A stretch of DNA of 64,000 bases from positions 838,501-902,500 of the forward strand of contig NZ_CP010978.1 in the NCBI RefSeq assembly GCF_000271665.2. Reading direction: 5' to 3'. The notes under the pieces were generated by a model that was not told where the DNA came from, did not search any database, and saw nothing but the letters and a program-made list of their open reading frames with translations. The DNA is from Pelosinus fermentans JBW45. GTDB lineage: Bacteria; Bacillota; Negativicutes; DSM-13327. This document shows positions 33,183 through 43,768 of this stretch, in pieces (positions within the stretch are counted from its first letter, which is position 1; each line of letters opens with the position of its first letter). Both the position numbers and the translations under genes were made by a program.

Positions 33183-35294
33183 ATGGCTTCTGTTTCTTCT
33201 ACTTCCTCGACAACTCTTGCATTATCTACAACCACTTCATCTGCTCTTGGAACGACTCATTTAAACAGTACTGTTGGCGGACTTGATATCGATGCTTTGG
33301 TAAGTGCGACAATTGCCGCCAAGAGTTTACCGATCACACTTCTTCAGAATAAGAATGCAGTTTTGCAAGCCAAGATCAATGATTATACGGCCATTAAAAC
33401 AGCTTTAAAAACCTTGCAATATGCTGCAAAAGATTTGACATACGCCAGCACTTTTTCTGGGCGGAAGGCTACCTCTTCAGATGAAAAGATAGTAACAGGC
33501 AGTGCGACAAATGGTGGTACGAATGGTAGTTATACCATTAAGGTTGGTAATATGGCTACCATAACAAGCAATTCGAGCTCGGCTGTAGCAACTTCAGATG
33601 GTAGTAAGGCGACGGTAACCGGATCTACGGAGTTTACTAATTTGAATCAAGCGATAACCGTGGATAATATTATTAAGGCTGGCAGTTTTACGATCAACGA
33701 TAAAAGTATTAGTGTAACCTCGACAGATACAATTAACACCATTGCGAATAAAATTACGGCTTCCGGTGCTGGTGTAAAAGCTACAGTGGGGACGGACGGG
33801 AAAATTACCCTTACCCAGAAAACCATTGGCGAAGACAATAAGATTACGCTAGGGGATGATAATACTGGTTTTTTTGACAAAGCCGGTATTACACAAGCAG
33901 GGGTAACTGCTGGTCTGAATGCTGATGCTAAACGTTCATTAAATGACGTTTTTACTGGTGCCGGCGCCATAACATCAGGGTATTTTTCTATTAATGGGAC
34001 ATTTTTTGCTGTTGATCCGACGACTGACACAGTTGAGTCTATCATTAAAAAGATAAATGCTTCTACAACAGCTGGTGTATCAGCTTTCTATGATTCTACC
34101 ACTCATCAAATATCTCTGACGTCCCAAGAAGCTGGGGATGAAAATATTATTCTGGGAACCAGTTCCACAGATAGTTCAAATTTTCTATCACAAGTCGGCT
34201 TGGAAGCAAGTAAGCAAAATACAGGTAAGGACGCTGAAGCTTGGGTAAATGGAGTAGTTACTACTGTAAAGGATAATAAAATAACCTACCAAGGAAATAC
34301 ATTTACGCTTGTAAAAGAGGGGACCGCTACAGTTACAGTATCGGATGATATTGATGCTATGGTGTCAAAGGTACAAGTTTTTATTACTGCATACAATGCA
34401 GCTATGGACGCAGTTGTCAATAAGATTAACGAAAAATCTGATTCTGCAGCTACAGATGCATCTGTAGGGGATTTGTTTGGCGACTCAACGCTAAGAGGCA
34501 TTGAACAATCCTTAAGAAATTACAGTTCGATGGTGCTATCATCCCAGTCATCTGCAATGCAGCAACTTTCTCAGGTCGGAATTACTACGGGGAAAGCAGG
34601 GGTATTTGACTTAGCGCAAGTCCAAAGTGGACATTTGGACTTGGATGAAACCAAACTTCGTGCAGCATTAGCAGCTGATCCTAAGGCCGTGGAAACACTT
34701 TTTGGGAACACAACTGTTAGTGTTGATGAGGAAAAGGTTGGTACAGGAGATGGAACTACAACGACCTATGCCCTTAAATATGGTACTGATATCATCGGTG
34801 ATCCTGTTGTTAAAGTTGGTGGTACAACGTATACGCTAGTTGAGACTGCTACAGTGTATAATAAAGATGATTCATCTACATGGGATAGACATGAGTATTT
34901 TTTTGATCGTACTACTGGAAAAATTACCTTTGCAGACAGTTATGATTCTACAGGGAAGAAAAATGATCCCCCGACGGGAGAAATAACTGCGACCTATGAT
35001 TATGACGTTGAGTCAGGTGGTAATGCAGGGCTTTTTGTGCAAATGAACTCGATGTTGAATAGTTATACTCAATATGGTGGTACGCTGGATGCTCAAATGG
35101 GCTCAAGCGGATATCTTGCAAAGAACATAAAGTATAATAATGAGCGCATAACAGACTTGAAATATCGATTGTCACAGGAGCAGGCCACCTTGTATACGAA
35201 ATATCAAAATATGCAGACAACACTGCAAGGTCTTCAATCTCAAGGGAGCTATATAACGGCACTGCTTGCTAGCTTGAACAGTAGTAAGAGCTAA
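33183..35294 (+). CDS. fliD: Flagellar filament cap / hook-associated protein 2
   Basis: 703 aa. The FliD N-terminus ('VGGLDIDALVSATIAAKSLPITLLQNKNAVLQAKINDYTAI', near residue 32) and a C-terminal coiled-coil ('NNERITDLKYRLSQEQATLYTKYQNMQTTLQGLQSQ', near 655) are clear. The middle holds repeated 'SGYFSINGTFFAVD...DTVESIIKKINAS' type units (near 150-200 and 262-300). A Thr/Gly-rich segment near 520-610 is extra. At about 700 aa it is longer than the roughly 500 aa of Bacillus FliD, so surface domains are expanded. It caps the growing filament. Confidence 0.92.
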   Translation: MASVSSTSSTTLALSTTTSSALGTTHLNSTVGGLDIDALVSATIAAKSLPITLLQNKNAVLQAKINDYTAIKTALKTLQYAAKDLTYASTFSGRKATSSDEKIVTGSATNGGTNGSYTIKVGNMATITSNSSSAVATSDGSKATVTGSTEFTNLNQAITVDNIIKAGSFTINDKSISVTSTDTINTIANKITASGAGVKATVGTDGKITLTQKTIGEDNKITLGDDNTGFFDKAGITQAGVTAGLNADAKRSLNDVFTGAGAITSGYFSINGTFFAVDPTTDTVESIIKKINASTTAGVSAFYDSTTHQISLTSQEAGDENIILGTSSTDSSNFLSQVGLEASKQNTGKDAEAWVNGVVTTVKDNKITYQGNTFTLVKEGTATVTVSDDIDAMVSKVQVFITAYNAAMDAVVNKINEKSDSAATDASVGDLFGDSTLRGIEQSLRNYSSMVLSSQSSAMQQLSQVGITTGKAGVFDLAQVQSGHLDLDETKLRAALAADPKAVETLFGNTTVSVDEEKVGTGDGTTTTYALKYGTDIIGDPVVKVGGTTYTLVETATVYNKDDSSTWDRHEYFFDRTTGKITFADSYDSTGKKNDPPTGEITATYDYDVESGGNAGLFVQMNSMLNSYTQYGGTLDAQMGSSGYLAKNIKYNNERITDLKYRLSQEQATLYTKYQNMQTTLQGLQSQGSYITALLASLNSSKS

Positions 35295-35307
35295 CAAAAG
35301 CAAAATT

Positions 35308-35340
35308 TAAAATGGTCAACAAATGCTGTTGACCATTTTA
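35308..35340 (+). terminator. Terminator after fliD
   Basis: A 14-bp stem, TAAAATGGTCAACA with TGTTGACCATTTTA, encloses AATGC. The A/T ends make it functional in either direction. Confidence 0.88.
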
Positions 35341-35389
35341 AAGGAAAGTAATGTTCACTACTGTCTAGTTCTGATACTTGGAGGAAAGA

Positions 35390-35617
35390 ATGTGTAATTA
35401 TTTGCATGAAGAAGTGCTCAAGTTGCTGGCTCAACATGGAACGTCTTATGCTAAGCCGATGAATTCTCAGGAGATCGGTGAAATATTAAAAGTAACACCA
35501 TCCTATATTCGCAGCCAGCTTTCTCAATTGGTGAAAATAAGACAGGTGGGGGTGCGAAGAGGAAATGGCGGCGGATATTATTTAATGAAAAAGGGGCTGC
35601 AAAATGGAACTAGTTAG
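35390..35617 (+). CDS. Small winged-helix DNA-binding protein
   Basis: 75 aa from ATG 35390, chosen because TTGGAGGAAAG lies just upstream. 'EEVLKLLAQHGTSYAKPMNSQEIGEILKVTPSYIRSQLSQL' is a helix-turn-helix. 'RQVGVRRGNGGGYYLM' looks like the beta-wing, giving a minimal winged helix without effector domain. It could regulate the downstream Maf/fliS genes; that is inference. Its 3' end overlaps the next gene by 14 nt. Confidence 0.65.
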   Translation: MCNYLHEEVLKLLAQHGTSYAKPMNSQEIGEILKVTPSYIRSQLSQLVKIRQVGVRRGNGGGYYLMKKGLQNGTS

Positions 35618-36029
35618 TGAAAAACAGTTTAATGAGTTAGGTACTTTGCTAGATGACATGAAGGAATACCTGTGTAAATTTGAAAAAAACTGTCAACAAT
35701 TGCCCATTGAGTTTCATGAAGCTGATAGGTCACAGGCATTAGAAACATTGACGCAAATTATGGAAGGTTTAAATTATTATCAAAAATTGGTAAAATCTGC
35801 AGCAGTGCTGTTAACTATCGATCTTTCGGAAGTATTATATAAAGACGTATCTGTAGCTTCCTTGTTGGAACAGCTATGTCAGATCTTTGCTAGTATACTC
35901 GAAGCTGCAGAAAATGAAGATTATTCATTACTGACTGATATCATAGAATATGATCTGATACCGGCTATCTCTATCTCTCACGAACTATTGGTAATCCTGC
36001 AAGAACGATATGAGGAAAGGGCAATATAG
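35604..36029 (+). CDS. Helical hypothetical protein between the HTH gene and maf
   Basis: 141 aa, mostly predicted helix ('GTLLDDMKEYLCKFEKNCQQL', 'LETLTQIMEGLNYYQKLVKSAAVLL', 'VASLLEQLCQIFASILEAAENEDY'), acidic, with no signal peptide and no catalytic motif. The size and helical plan resemble small chaperone or adaptor proteins. It overlaps its upstream neighbour and lies 3 nt before maf, so all three genes are one translational unit. Function is unknown; a partner of Maf or of an exported flagellar protein is a reasonable guess. Confidence 0.55.
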   Translation: MELVSEKQFNELGTLLDDMKEYLCKFEKNCQQLPIEFHEADRSQALETLTQIMEGLNYYQKLVKSAAVLLTIDLSEVLYKDVSVASLLEQLCQIFASILEAAENEDYSLLTDIIEYDLIPAISISHELLVILQERYEERAI

Positions 36030-36032
36030 ATT

Positions 36033-37892
36033 GTGATACAAGAAACGAAGAATGAGTGGGCAACAAAAAACTGGGCTGCCTATAAAGAACGCTATAATAG
36101 TATAGATTTTGATAGGAGCAGCAGACAAGAGCGCATTGAGATTAAGGAAAGTCGTGCAGGAGTACCGACGGTAAGGGTCATGTCGTCCAATGGGAAATGG
36201 ATTTTTCTGCATAGTTCTATTGACCCTGTCAAAGAAGCGCAGAAAATTGCAGATAGTGTTTCTTCAGATCCGGGAAAGATTATTGTAATTTATGGATTTG
36301 CTTTAGGATATTTAGTAGAAGCATTATTGGAAACCACAGATAAAAGAAATCTATTATTTATCATAGAGCCTGATTATGATCTATTTTGTGCAGCGATGGC
36401 TGCTAGAGATTTACACCATATTATAGACTCAGAGCGCGTTCATGTCCTCGTAAGCAATTTGCCAGGCGAAATTAGAACTAATTTCTTTCTTTTATATGAT
36501 GAAACCAAATATGATGATATTGTGATGACAGGATTATCAGGTCATCAGACGGTGTATCCCACTACTTATCATGAGTTAGTGCCCTTAATAAAGGATGCTG
36601 TAGATGCGAAATTATTTAACTTGGTGACAATGATTAAAATAGGGCCTGATGCTGCAAAGAATGCCTTGTTGAATATGGTGGATTATTGCACTCATCCGGG
36701 GGTCTCATCCTTGTATGGGAGATTGGCTGGCGTGCCGGCCATTATTGTATCGGCAGGTCCATCCTTAAATAAAAACATTCACCTGCTGAAAGCAGCGAAA
36801 GGCAAAGCGGTTATTTTGGCAGTTGGTACGGCTCTTAAGGCATTAAAAAAATGGGATATTGAACCGGATTTTGTTTTTAGTATTGACCCTCAGGACTTAA
36901 ATTATGAATTGCATTTTAAGGGCTTAAATACAGAGAAGGTGGCTTTGGTATCCGAAATACAAGCCAATCATATGATTGTCGCAAATCATCAGGGACCCAT
37001 ATTTGTATCCGGAGACATGCCGATCGTGAAGTGGTTCGGAGAAGGTATTGAAAGCAAGGGGAAACTTGAAAGTGGAGGATCTGTTGCTAATAATGCCTTT
37101 GCGGCGGCTTATAAAATGGGGGCTAACCCTATTATTTTAGTGGGGCAGGATTTAGCTTATTCAAGAGAGGGGCATTCTCATGCAGCAGGCACAAACTATG
37201 AGAATCAAGTTTACTCCTTAGACGAAAATTCAGAGTTCTTTCCTGTGAAGGCAAATGATGGTGGATATATTCTTACTGATCGTTCCTTTCATCAGTTTCT
37301 TCTCTTTTTTCAAATTTGGATTGAAACGTATCCCGAACGTGAATATATAAATGCCACAGAAGGCGGAGCCTTTATTCAGGGCACAAAGTTAATGACGTTA
37401 CAAGAGGTACTTGATCAACATTGTCAGAATGCAGTGGATGTAGAGAAAATTATTAAAGAAGCACAAGTAGACTTTAATATACCGAATATGGAGCCTATAC
37501 TAGAAACCATAAAATTGCGCCTAAAAGATACAAACAATATGATTGCCGAAGCGAACAAAGCGATTAGATATCTCAGTCAATTGGAAAGGGCTTGTGAGAG
37601 CCGACAAGCAAAAAAAATGCAGCAATATTTAAAAGCTGTTAATAAGATAACTGGAAAATTCGAGAAGGATCAGTATATATGTGAAGTTGCTGAATGGTTC
37701 GTTCGTAATGATGTCCACAAGGTGATGACTCGAACACATAAGGCAGTGCGTTCCGAAAATGATGAATATAGCAATGCAATCGCCGATTACACTCTTTATT
37801 ATAAAAAGATTATTGAGGGATTGAAGGCAATAAAAGACCTGCTTCAACAATGCATGGAAAAAATTGGGAGTGATATTGATAATGGTAAATAA
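36033..37892 (+). CDS. maf: Motility accessory factor (Maf) glycosyltransferase, DUF115/MptE-like
   Basis: 619 aa. The central DUF115 domain (about residues 200-420) begins after 'KNALLNMVDYCTHPGVSSLYGRLAGVPAIIVSAGPSL'. It contains 'VILAVGTALKALKKWDIEPDFVFSIDPQ' and 'SGGSVANNAFAAAYKMGANPIILVGQDLAYS'. This domain resembles sialyl/pseudaminyl-transferase folds. Maf proteins attach nonulosonic acids to flagellin Ser/Thr in the cytoplasm. The Pse synthesis genes begin only about 0.8 kb downstream. The start is GTG 36033. The end overlaps the fliS start by 11 nt. Confidence 0.92.
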   Translation: MIQETKNEWATKNWAAYKERYNSIDFDRSSRQERIEIKESRAGVPTVRVMSSNGKWIFLHSSIDPVKEAQKIADSVSSDPGKIIVIYGFALGYLVEALLETTDKRNLLFIIEPDYDLFCAAMAARDLHHIIDSERVHVLVSNLPGEIRTNFFLLYDETKYDDIVMTGLSGHQTVYPTTYHELVPLIKDAVDAKLFNLVTMIKIGPDAAKNALLNMVDYCTHPGVSSLYGRLAGVPAIIVSAGPSLNKNIHLLKAAKGKAVILAVGTALKALKKWDIEPDFVFSIDPQDLNYELHFKGLNTEKVALVSEIQANHMIVANHQGPIFVSGDMPIVKWFGEGIESKGKLESGGSVANNAFAAAYKMGANPIILVGQDLAYSREGHSHAAGTNYENQVYSLDENSEFFPVKANDGGYILTDRSFHQFLLFFQIWIETYPEREYINATEGGAFIQGTKLMTLQEVLDQHCQNAVDVEKIIKEAQVDFNIPNMEPILETIKLRLKDTNNMIAEANKAIRYLSQLERACESRQAKKMQQYLKAVNKITGKFEKDQYICEVAEWFVRNDVHKVMTRTHKAVRSENDEYSNAIADYTLYYKKIIEGLKAIKDLLQQCMEKIGSDIDNGK

Positions 37893-38265
37893 TCCTTATG
37901 CTCAATATAAGCGTATGCAGGTAGAAACAGCAAGTCAAGGCAGATTAATTATTATGCTTTATGATGGGGCTCTAAAAAACTTGCGTAATGCACAGCATTG
38001 TATTACTAGCAAAGATATAAATGGTGCTCATCGTATGCTAATTAAAGCCCAAGATATTATCAAGGAATTGAATTTCACTTTAAATATGAGTGCTGGTGAA
38101 ATTTCTAATAACCTGCGTAATTTGTATCTGTATATGCTCCAGCGCTTGGTTGAAGCCAATATGGCCAAAGATAATACTAAGATTGAAGAAGTTGTTGAGT
38201 TGCTTTCTACATTAAAAGGGGCTTGGGACGCTGTTATTTTAAAAAACAAATCAGTTTCACCTTAA
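37882..38265 (+). CDS. fliS: Flagellin export chaperone FliS
   Basis: 127 aa from ATG 37882, after TTGGGAGTGATATTGATA. 'NNPYAQYKRMQVETASQGRLIIMLYDGALKNL' (residues 3-34) is the FliS hallmark, followed by 'AHRMLIKAQDIIKELNFTLNMSAGEISNNL'. It wraps the flagellin C-terminus before export. It overlaps maf by 11 nt, a pairing consistent with glycosylation before secretion. Confidence 0.93.
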   Translation: MVNNPYAQYKRMQVETASQGRLIIMLYDGALKNLRNAQHCITSKDINGAHRMLIKAQDIIKELNFTLNMSAGEISNNLRNLYLYMLQRLVEANMAKDNTKIEEVVELLSTLKGAWDAVILKNKSVSP

Positions 38266-38279
38266 TGGAGGGGACTAAC

Positions 38280-39712
<1,433 letters not shown>

Positions 39713-40876
39713 ATGAAATACATTCCTTATGGTAGACAAGATATTAGTCAGGCTGATATTGAAGCCGTTATTGAAGTATTGCAATCGGATTGGCTGACGC
39801 AAGGACCTACTATTGAACAGTTTGAGCAAAAGATAGCAGAATATTGTGGTGCTAAGTATGCGGTTGCGGTAAACAGCGCTACTTCTGCTTTGCATATCGC
39901 TTGCATGGCAGCAGGGCTTGGGCCAGATGATCTATTGTGGACATCACCAAATACCTTTGTTGCTTCGGCCAATTGTGGACGTTATTGTGGAGCAACTGTG
40001 GATTTTGTGGATATTGACTTTCGCACTTATAATATGAGTATTGAAAAATTGGAACAAAAATTAATTGTGGCTAAAAAACAAGATGAACTACCTAAAGTAG
40101 TTATTCCCGTGCATTTCTCAGGGCAGTCTTGTGAAATGGATCGCATTTCTATACTAGCTAAAGAATATGGTTTTACTGTGATTGAGGATGCATCACATGC
40201 CATTGGCGGTCGTTATAAAGGTCAAAAAGTAGGTAGCGGTGCATATTCTGACATGACCGTGTTCAGTTTTCACCCTGTGAAAGTTGTTACCACTGCTGAA
40301 GGTGGAATCGTATTAACTAATAAAATAGAACTTTACGAAAAATTAATTCGGTTTCGTAGTCATGGAATTACCCGGAAACAAGAACTGATGACAGAAGAAT
40401 CTCATGGTCCTTGGTATTATCAGCAGCTTGATTTAGGGTATAACTATCGCATGACAGATATTCAGGCAGCGTTAGGACTTAGTCAGATGGATCGGTTAGA
40501 TGAATTTGTAACTAGACGGCAAGGGATAGCAGAAAAATATAATGAAGAACTACAAGGTTTGCCCATTGTATTGCCATGGCAGCATCCAGATACCTATTCA
40601 GCATATCATTTATATGTAATTTGCTTAGAAGAAGATAAAATAACAAAAAAACATAAACAGGTATTTGAAGAGCTACGTCAAGCTGGAATTGGTGTGAATT
40701 TGCACTATATTCCTGTACATACTCAGCCTTATTACCGTGAATTAGGTTTTGATTGGGGAAACTTTCCTGTTAGTGAGTATTATTACCAAACCACAATTAG
40801 CATTCCCATGTATTCGGCGATGACAGAAGTAGATCAAGATTATGTTATTAAAACTCTTAAAGAGGTTTTAGTATGA
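39713..40876 (+). CDS. pseC: UDP-4-amino-4,6-dideoxy-N-acetyl-beta-L-altrosamine transaminase
   Basis: 387 aa PLP-dependent DegT/DnrJ-family aminotransferase. 'IPYGRQDISQADIEAVIEVLQSDWLTQGP' is the PseC-type opening. 'YAVAVNSATSALHIACMAAGL' binds the cofactor phosphate, 'VIEDASHAIGGRYKGQKVGS' holds the PLP-contacting Asp, and VFSFHPVKVVTTAEGG contains the Schiff-base Lys near residue 185. It makes the second pathway step. It overlaps spsF/pseF by 4 nt. Confidence 0.94.
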   Translation: MKYIPYGRQDISQADIEAVIEVLQSDWLTQGPTIEQFEQKIAEYCGAKYAVAVNSATSALHIACMAAGLGPDDLLWTSPNTFVASANCGRYCGATVDFVDIDFRTYNMSIEKLEQKLIVAKKQDELPKVVIPVHFSGQSCEMDRISILAKEYGFTVIEDASHAIGGRYKGQKVGSGAYSDMTVFSFHPVKVVTTAEGGIVLTNKIELYEKLIRFRSHGITRKQELMTEESHGPWYYQQLDLGYNYRMTDIQAALGLSQMDRLDEFVTRRQGIAEKYNEELQGLPIVLPWQHPDTYSAYHLYVICLEEDKITKKHKQVFEELRQAGIGVNLHYIPVHTQPYYRELGFDWGNFPVSEYYYQTTISIPMYSAMTEVDQDYVIKTLKEVLV

Positions 40877-41601
40877 AAACAGTAATTATCGTACAGGCAA
40901 GAATGACATCCATGCGTCTGCCTGGGAAAGTGCTAAAAACGGTTTTAGGAAAGCCTCTATTGGAATACCAAATAGAACGTCTTCGACGGATGAAATTAGC
41001 AGACGAAATTGTGATCGCGACTACTACCAACGATACAGATCAGCCGATTGTTGATTTTTGCAACCGACTTGACCTGCCTTTTTTTCGTGGATCGGAGGAT
41101 GATGTACTTTCTAGATACCATGGGGCGGCTGTGCAATATAAAGCTGATGTAGTAGTACGAGTTACTTCGGATTGTCCTGTTATTGATTCGATGCTAAGTG
41201 ACAAGGCGATTAGTTGCTTTTTCAACCCTAACAATAATTATGACTATCTGCGATTGTTCCAATATCCTCGAGGACTAGATACAGAGGTCTTTACTTTTAA
41301 AGCATTAGAGGAAAGTTATTTCGAAGCAATTGAAAAACCTGAAAGGGAACATGTCACTCCGTTTCTATATAAGCATCCAGAACGATACAAAGTAAAATAT
41401 ATGAATCCTTCTGAGGATTACAGTCATCATCGATGGACGGTGGATACGCTAGAAGATTTTGAATTAGTAAAGCGGATTATTGAAGAATTGTATCCTATTA
41501 AGAAACAGTTTGATTTTGTCGATATATTGGATGTATTAGCAAAAAATCCCGAATGGTATTATATTAATGATGAAGTTCGGCAAAAAGAGTATGGAGAATA
41601 A
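40873..41601 (+). CDS. pseF: SpsF-type cytidylyltransferase, probable CMP-pseudaminic acid synthetase
   Basis: 242 aa. 'IIVQARMTSMRLPGKVLK' (residues 4-21) is the nucleotide-binding loop of the SpsF/KdsB-like transferases. 'RGSEDDVLSRYHGAA' near 75 and 'RVTSDCPVID' near 97 are conserved, and 'HHRWTVDTLEDFELVKRII' lies near 185. Between pseC and the rest of the Pse set, the likely job is CTP activation of pseudaminic acid. It belongs to the Bacillus SpsF branch rather than classical Campylobacter PseF, so the exact sugar is inferred from context. It overlaps pseC by 4 nt. Confidence 0.82.
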   Translation: MKTVIIVQARMTSMRLPGKVLKTVLGKPLLEYQIERLRRMKLADEIVIATTTNDTDQPIVDFCNRLDLPFFRGSEDDVLSRYHGAAVQYKADVVVRVTSDCPVIDSMLSDKAISCFFNPNNNYDYLRLFQYPRGLDTEVFTFKALEESYFEAIEKPEREHVTPFLYKHPERYKVKYMNPSEDYSHHRWTVDTLEDFELVKRIIEELYPIKKQFDFVDILDVLAKNPEWYYINDEVRQKEYGE

Positions 41602-41676
41602 AAAACGATTGTTGCTTTGGTGTCGAATATGCTTAAAATATTGATGTGCTAACTAAAAATTGGAGGAGACTGCGTG

Positions 41677-42741
41677 ATGGCGAAAATTATAATAGCTGGT
41701 GCTGGTGGTGCACCCTCAGAAAACGTTATAAAATCAATATATGAATGCGATAAAAGAGAAGAGATCGTAGGGATTGGTAGCGAGGCAACAGATTTAATGT
41801 TATCTCGGGCGCTCAAAAAATATTATGTACCTTATGCAGAAGAAAAAAATTATAAGCAAGTATTACTTAAAATTCTTAATAAAGAAAAACCAGATTTAAT
41901 TCACTTTCAAAATGATCTAGAAATTAGAGAAGCATCAAGATTTCGGGATGAAATACAAGCTACTGGTACTAAGATCTTTATGCCAAATCATGGTGTTATT
42001 GAAAATTGTGTTGATAAAGATGCATCCTATCTTTTGTGGGAGAAAGCAGGAATAAAAGTACCAAAGACTATTTTAATAAAAGATGAAAAAGATTTAAAGG
42101 AAGCATTTTCAAAATTAGTTAATCAAGATGGTGAAATATGGTTAAGGGCAACTGTTGGTGGTGGCGGAAAAGGAGCATTACCTACCAATGATTATGAATT
42201 TGCTAAACTTTGGATTAATAAGTTTAAAGGTTGGGGGGGATTTACTGCGGCAGAGCTTTTGACCCCTAACTCTGTTACTTGGTTGTCTATATGGTACAAT
42301 GGTGAACTCGTAGTAGCACAGACCAGAAGGCGTAGGTCATGGAATTTTGGTAATAGAACTTTATCGGGAGTGACTGGTGTTACGGGTGTTGCGGAAACCT
42401 ATTCAGATAATGTTGTGACTAAAGTGGCGATGGATTCTATATTAGCAATTGATCCAAAACCACATGGTATATACGGTGCAGACATGACCTATGATTTTAA
42501 CGGATTCCCCAACCCTACAGAAATTAATATTTCTAGATTCTTTACTACTGTTTATTTTTTTACTAAAGCTGGTCTGAATATGCCTAAGATCTTCAAGGAT
42601 ATTGTTTTATATAATGAGTTTCCTAGCTTAGAAAAGAAGATCAATCCTTTACCTGATGGACTTATGTGGATTAGAGGAATGGATAGAGAGCCACTGTTAA
42701 CTACAGAAAAAGAAGTAAAGGAAACTATTACGGTGGTATAA
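41677..42741 (+). CDS. ATP-grasp domain protein (carbamoyl-phosphate-synthase-like), unknown ligase
   Basis: 354 aa from ATG 41677, after TTGGAGGAGAC. The N-terminal Rossmann part opens 'KIIIAGAGGAPSENVIKSI'. 'ENCVDKDASYLLWEKAGIKVPKT' is the ATP-grasp entry (near residue 108), 'LRATVGGGGKGALPTND' the glycine-rich loop (near 160), and 'GADMTYDFNGFPNPTEINISRFFTT' the metal-binding Glu-x-Asn (near 270). ATP-grasp enzymes join a carboxylate to an amine or thiol. In a sugar-modification island it could add an amino acid or similar acyl group. No substrate can be read. It pairs with the next two genes. Confidence 0.75.
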   Translation: MAKIIIAGAGGAPSENVIKSIYECDKREEIVGIGSEATDLMLSRALKKYYVPYAEEKNYKQVLLKILNKEKPDLIHFQNDLEIREASRFRDEIQATGTKIFMPNHGVIENCVDKDASYLLWEKAGIKVPKTILIKDEKDLKEAFSKLVNQDGEIWLRATVGGGGKGALPTNDYEFAKLWINKFKGWGGFTAAELLTPNSVTWLSIWYNGELVVAQTRRRRSWNFGNRTLSGVTGVTGVAETYSDNVVTKVAMDSILAIDPKPHGIYGADMTYDFNGFPNPTEINISRFFTTVYFFTKAGLNMPKIFKDIVLYNEFPSLEKKINPLPDGLMWIRGMDREPLLTTEKEVKETITVV

Positions 42742-42744
42742 CAA

Positions 42745-43653
42745 ATGAATATACTTTTAACTGGCACCACGGGTTTTATCGGATCAAATTTGTTAACTGT
42801 TCTTACACATAAACAAAAAGAATCTGAAAACAATATAATTATTTTGTCCCATAGGGAAACTGAAAACTCACCGTATATATATATTGATCACAAAAATTAT
42901 CAATTTGTAAAAGAGGATTTTCTTGAAAAAAAAATAGAAAATATAGATATTATTATACATTTAGGAGCTTTTACACCTAAAAATTCACAACAGGCAAATA
43001 ATGTTGACAAGTGTATTTCTAATATTATCAATACACAATATTTATGCGCCAACCTTCCGTCGATTCCTAAAAAAATGATTTTTATTAGTACTCTCGATGT
43101 TTACATGAATAGCAATGAACCTATAACTGAAGATACTCCTACGATACCATGTACACTTTATGGTCAATCTAAGCTATTTTGTGAAAAAATGCTTGAACAG
43201 TGGGCAATCGAAAATCAAGTGGTCCTACAGATATTGCGGGTTGGGCATATATATGGCAAAGGTGAGGGTGCTTATCATAAAATTATTCCAGTGTCGATAA
43301 AAGAAATTCTCTTGGATCATAATCCTGTCATTATTTCTAATGGTAGTGAGAAAAGATCTTTTTTAAATGTGGTTGATTGTTGTAACCTAATTATGAAAGC
43401 TGTAGAATTAAAGGAATATAAGGGACCGATTAATTTAGTATCTAATCAATCGATTTCTATTTTAGAACTAGTACAAATGCTTATAGATATTTCGAAAAAG
43501 AATATACTTCCGCATATTAAAAACGAAAATATAAAAACAAAAGATTTTATATTTAACAATGCTAAAATGATAAAATATTTAGGGATGGAGACTATTTCTA
43601 TAAGAGTGGGATTAGAAGAAGAGTACGAGTATTTCAAATCTAATAAAATTTAA
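42745..43653 (+). CDS. NAD-dependent epimerase/dehydratase family protein
   Basis: 302 aa extended SDR. TGTTGFIGSNLL (residues 6-17) binds the dinucleotide, IIHLGAFTPKN is near 72, ISTLDVYMN near 110 and 'LYGQSKLFCEKML' has the Tyr-x3-Lys near 138. The gene is markedly AT-rich, with many AAA/ATA codons compared with pseB/pseC. It begins 3 nt after the ATP-grasp stop, so the two act together. The sugar nucleotide substrate is unknown. Confidence 0.78.
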   Translation: MNILLTGTTGFIGSNLLTVLTHKQKESENNIIILSHRETENSPYIYIDHKNYQFVKEDFLEKKIENIDIIIHLGAFTPKNSQQANNVDKCISNIINTQYLCANLPSIPKKMIFISTLDVYMNSNEPITEDTPTIPCTLYGQSKLFCEKMLEQWAIENQVVLQILRVGHIYGKGEGAYHKIIPVSIKEILLDHNPVIISNGSEKRSFLNVVDCCNLIMKAVELKEYKGPINLVSNQSISILELVQMLIDISKKNILPHIKNENIKTKDFIFNNAKMIKYLGMETISIRVGLEEEYEYFKSNKI

Positions 43654-43768
43654 AACTGATGTTAAATTCTTATGGGAGTTTAGTTATGTGGAAGTTCTCA
43701 AATGATTTTTAGTGGCTCATTTAAGATATTCAAACATAATAAAATAAATGATTATCGTGGGGGATAGA

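Noticed and set aside
33647-34045. Antisense 132-codon frame in fliD
   Set aside because: Shadow of fliD codon bias; no ribosome site and low-complexity Val/Ala/Pro composition.
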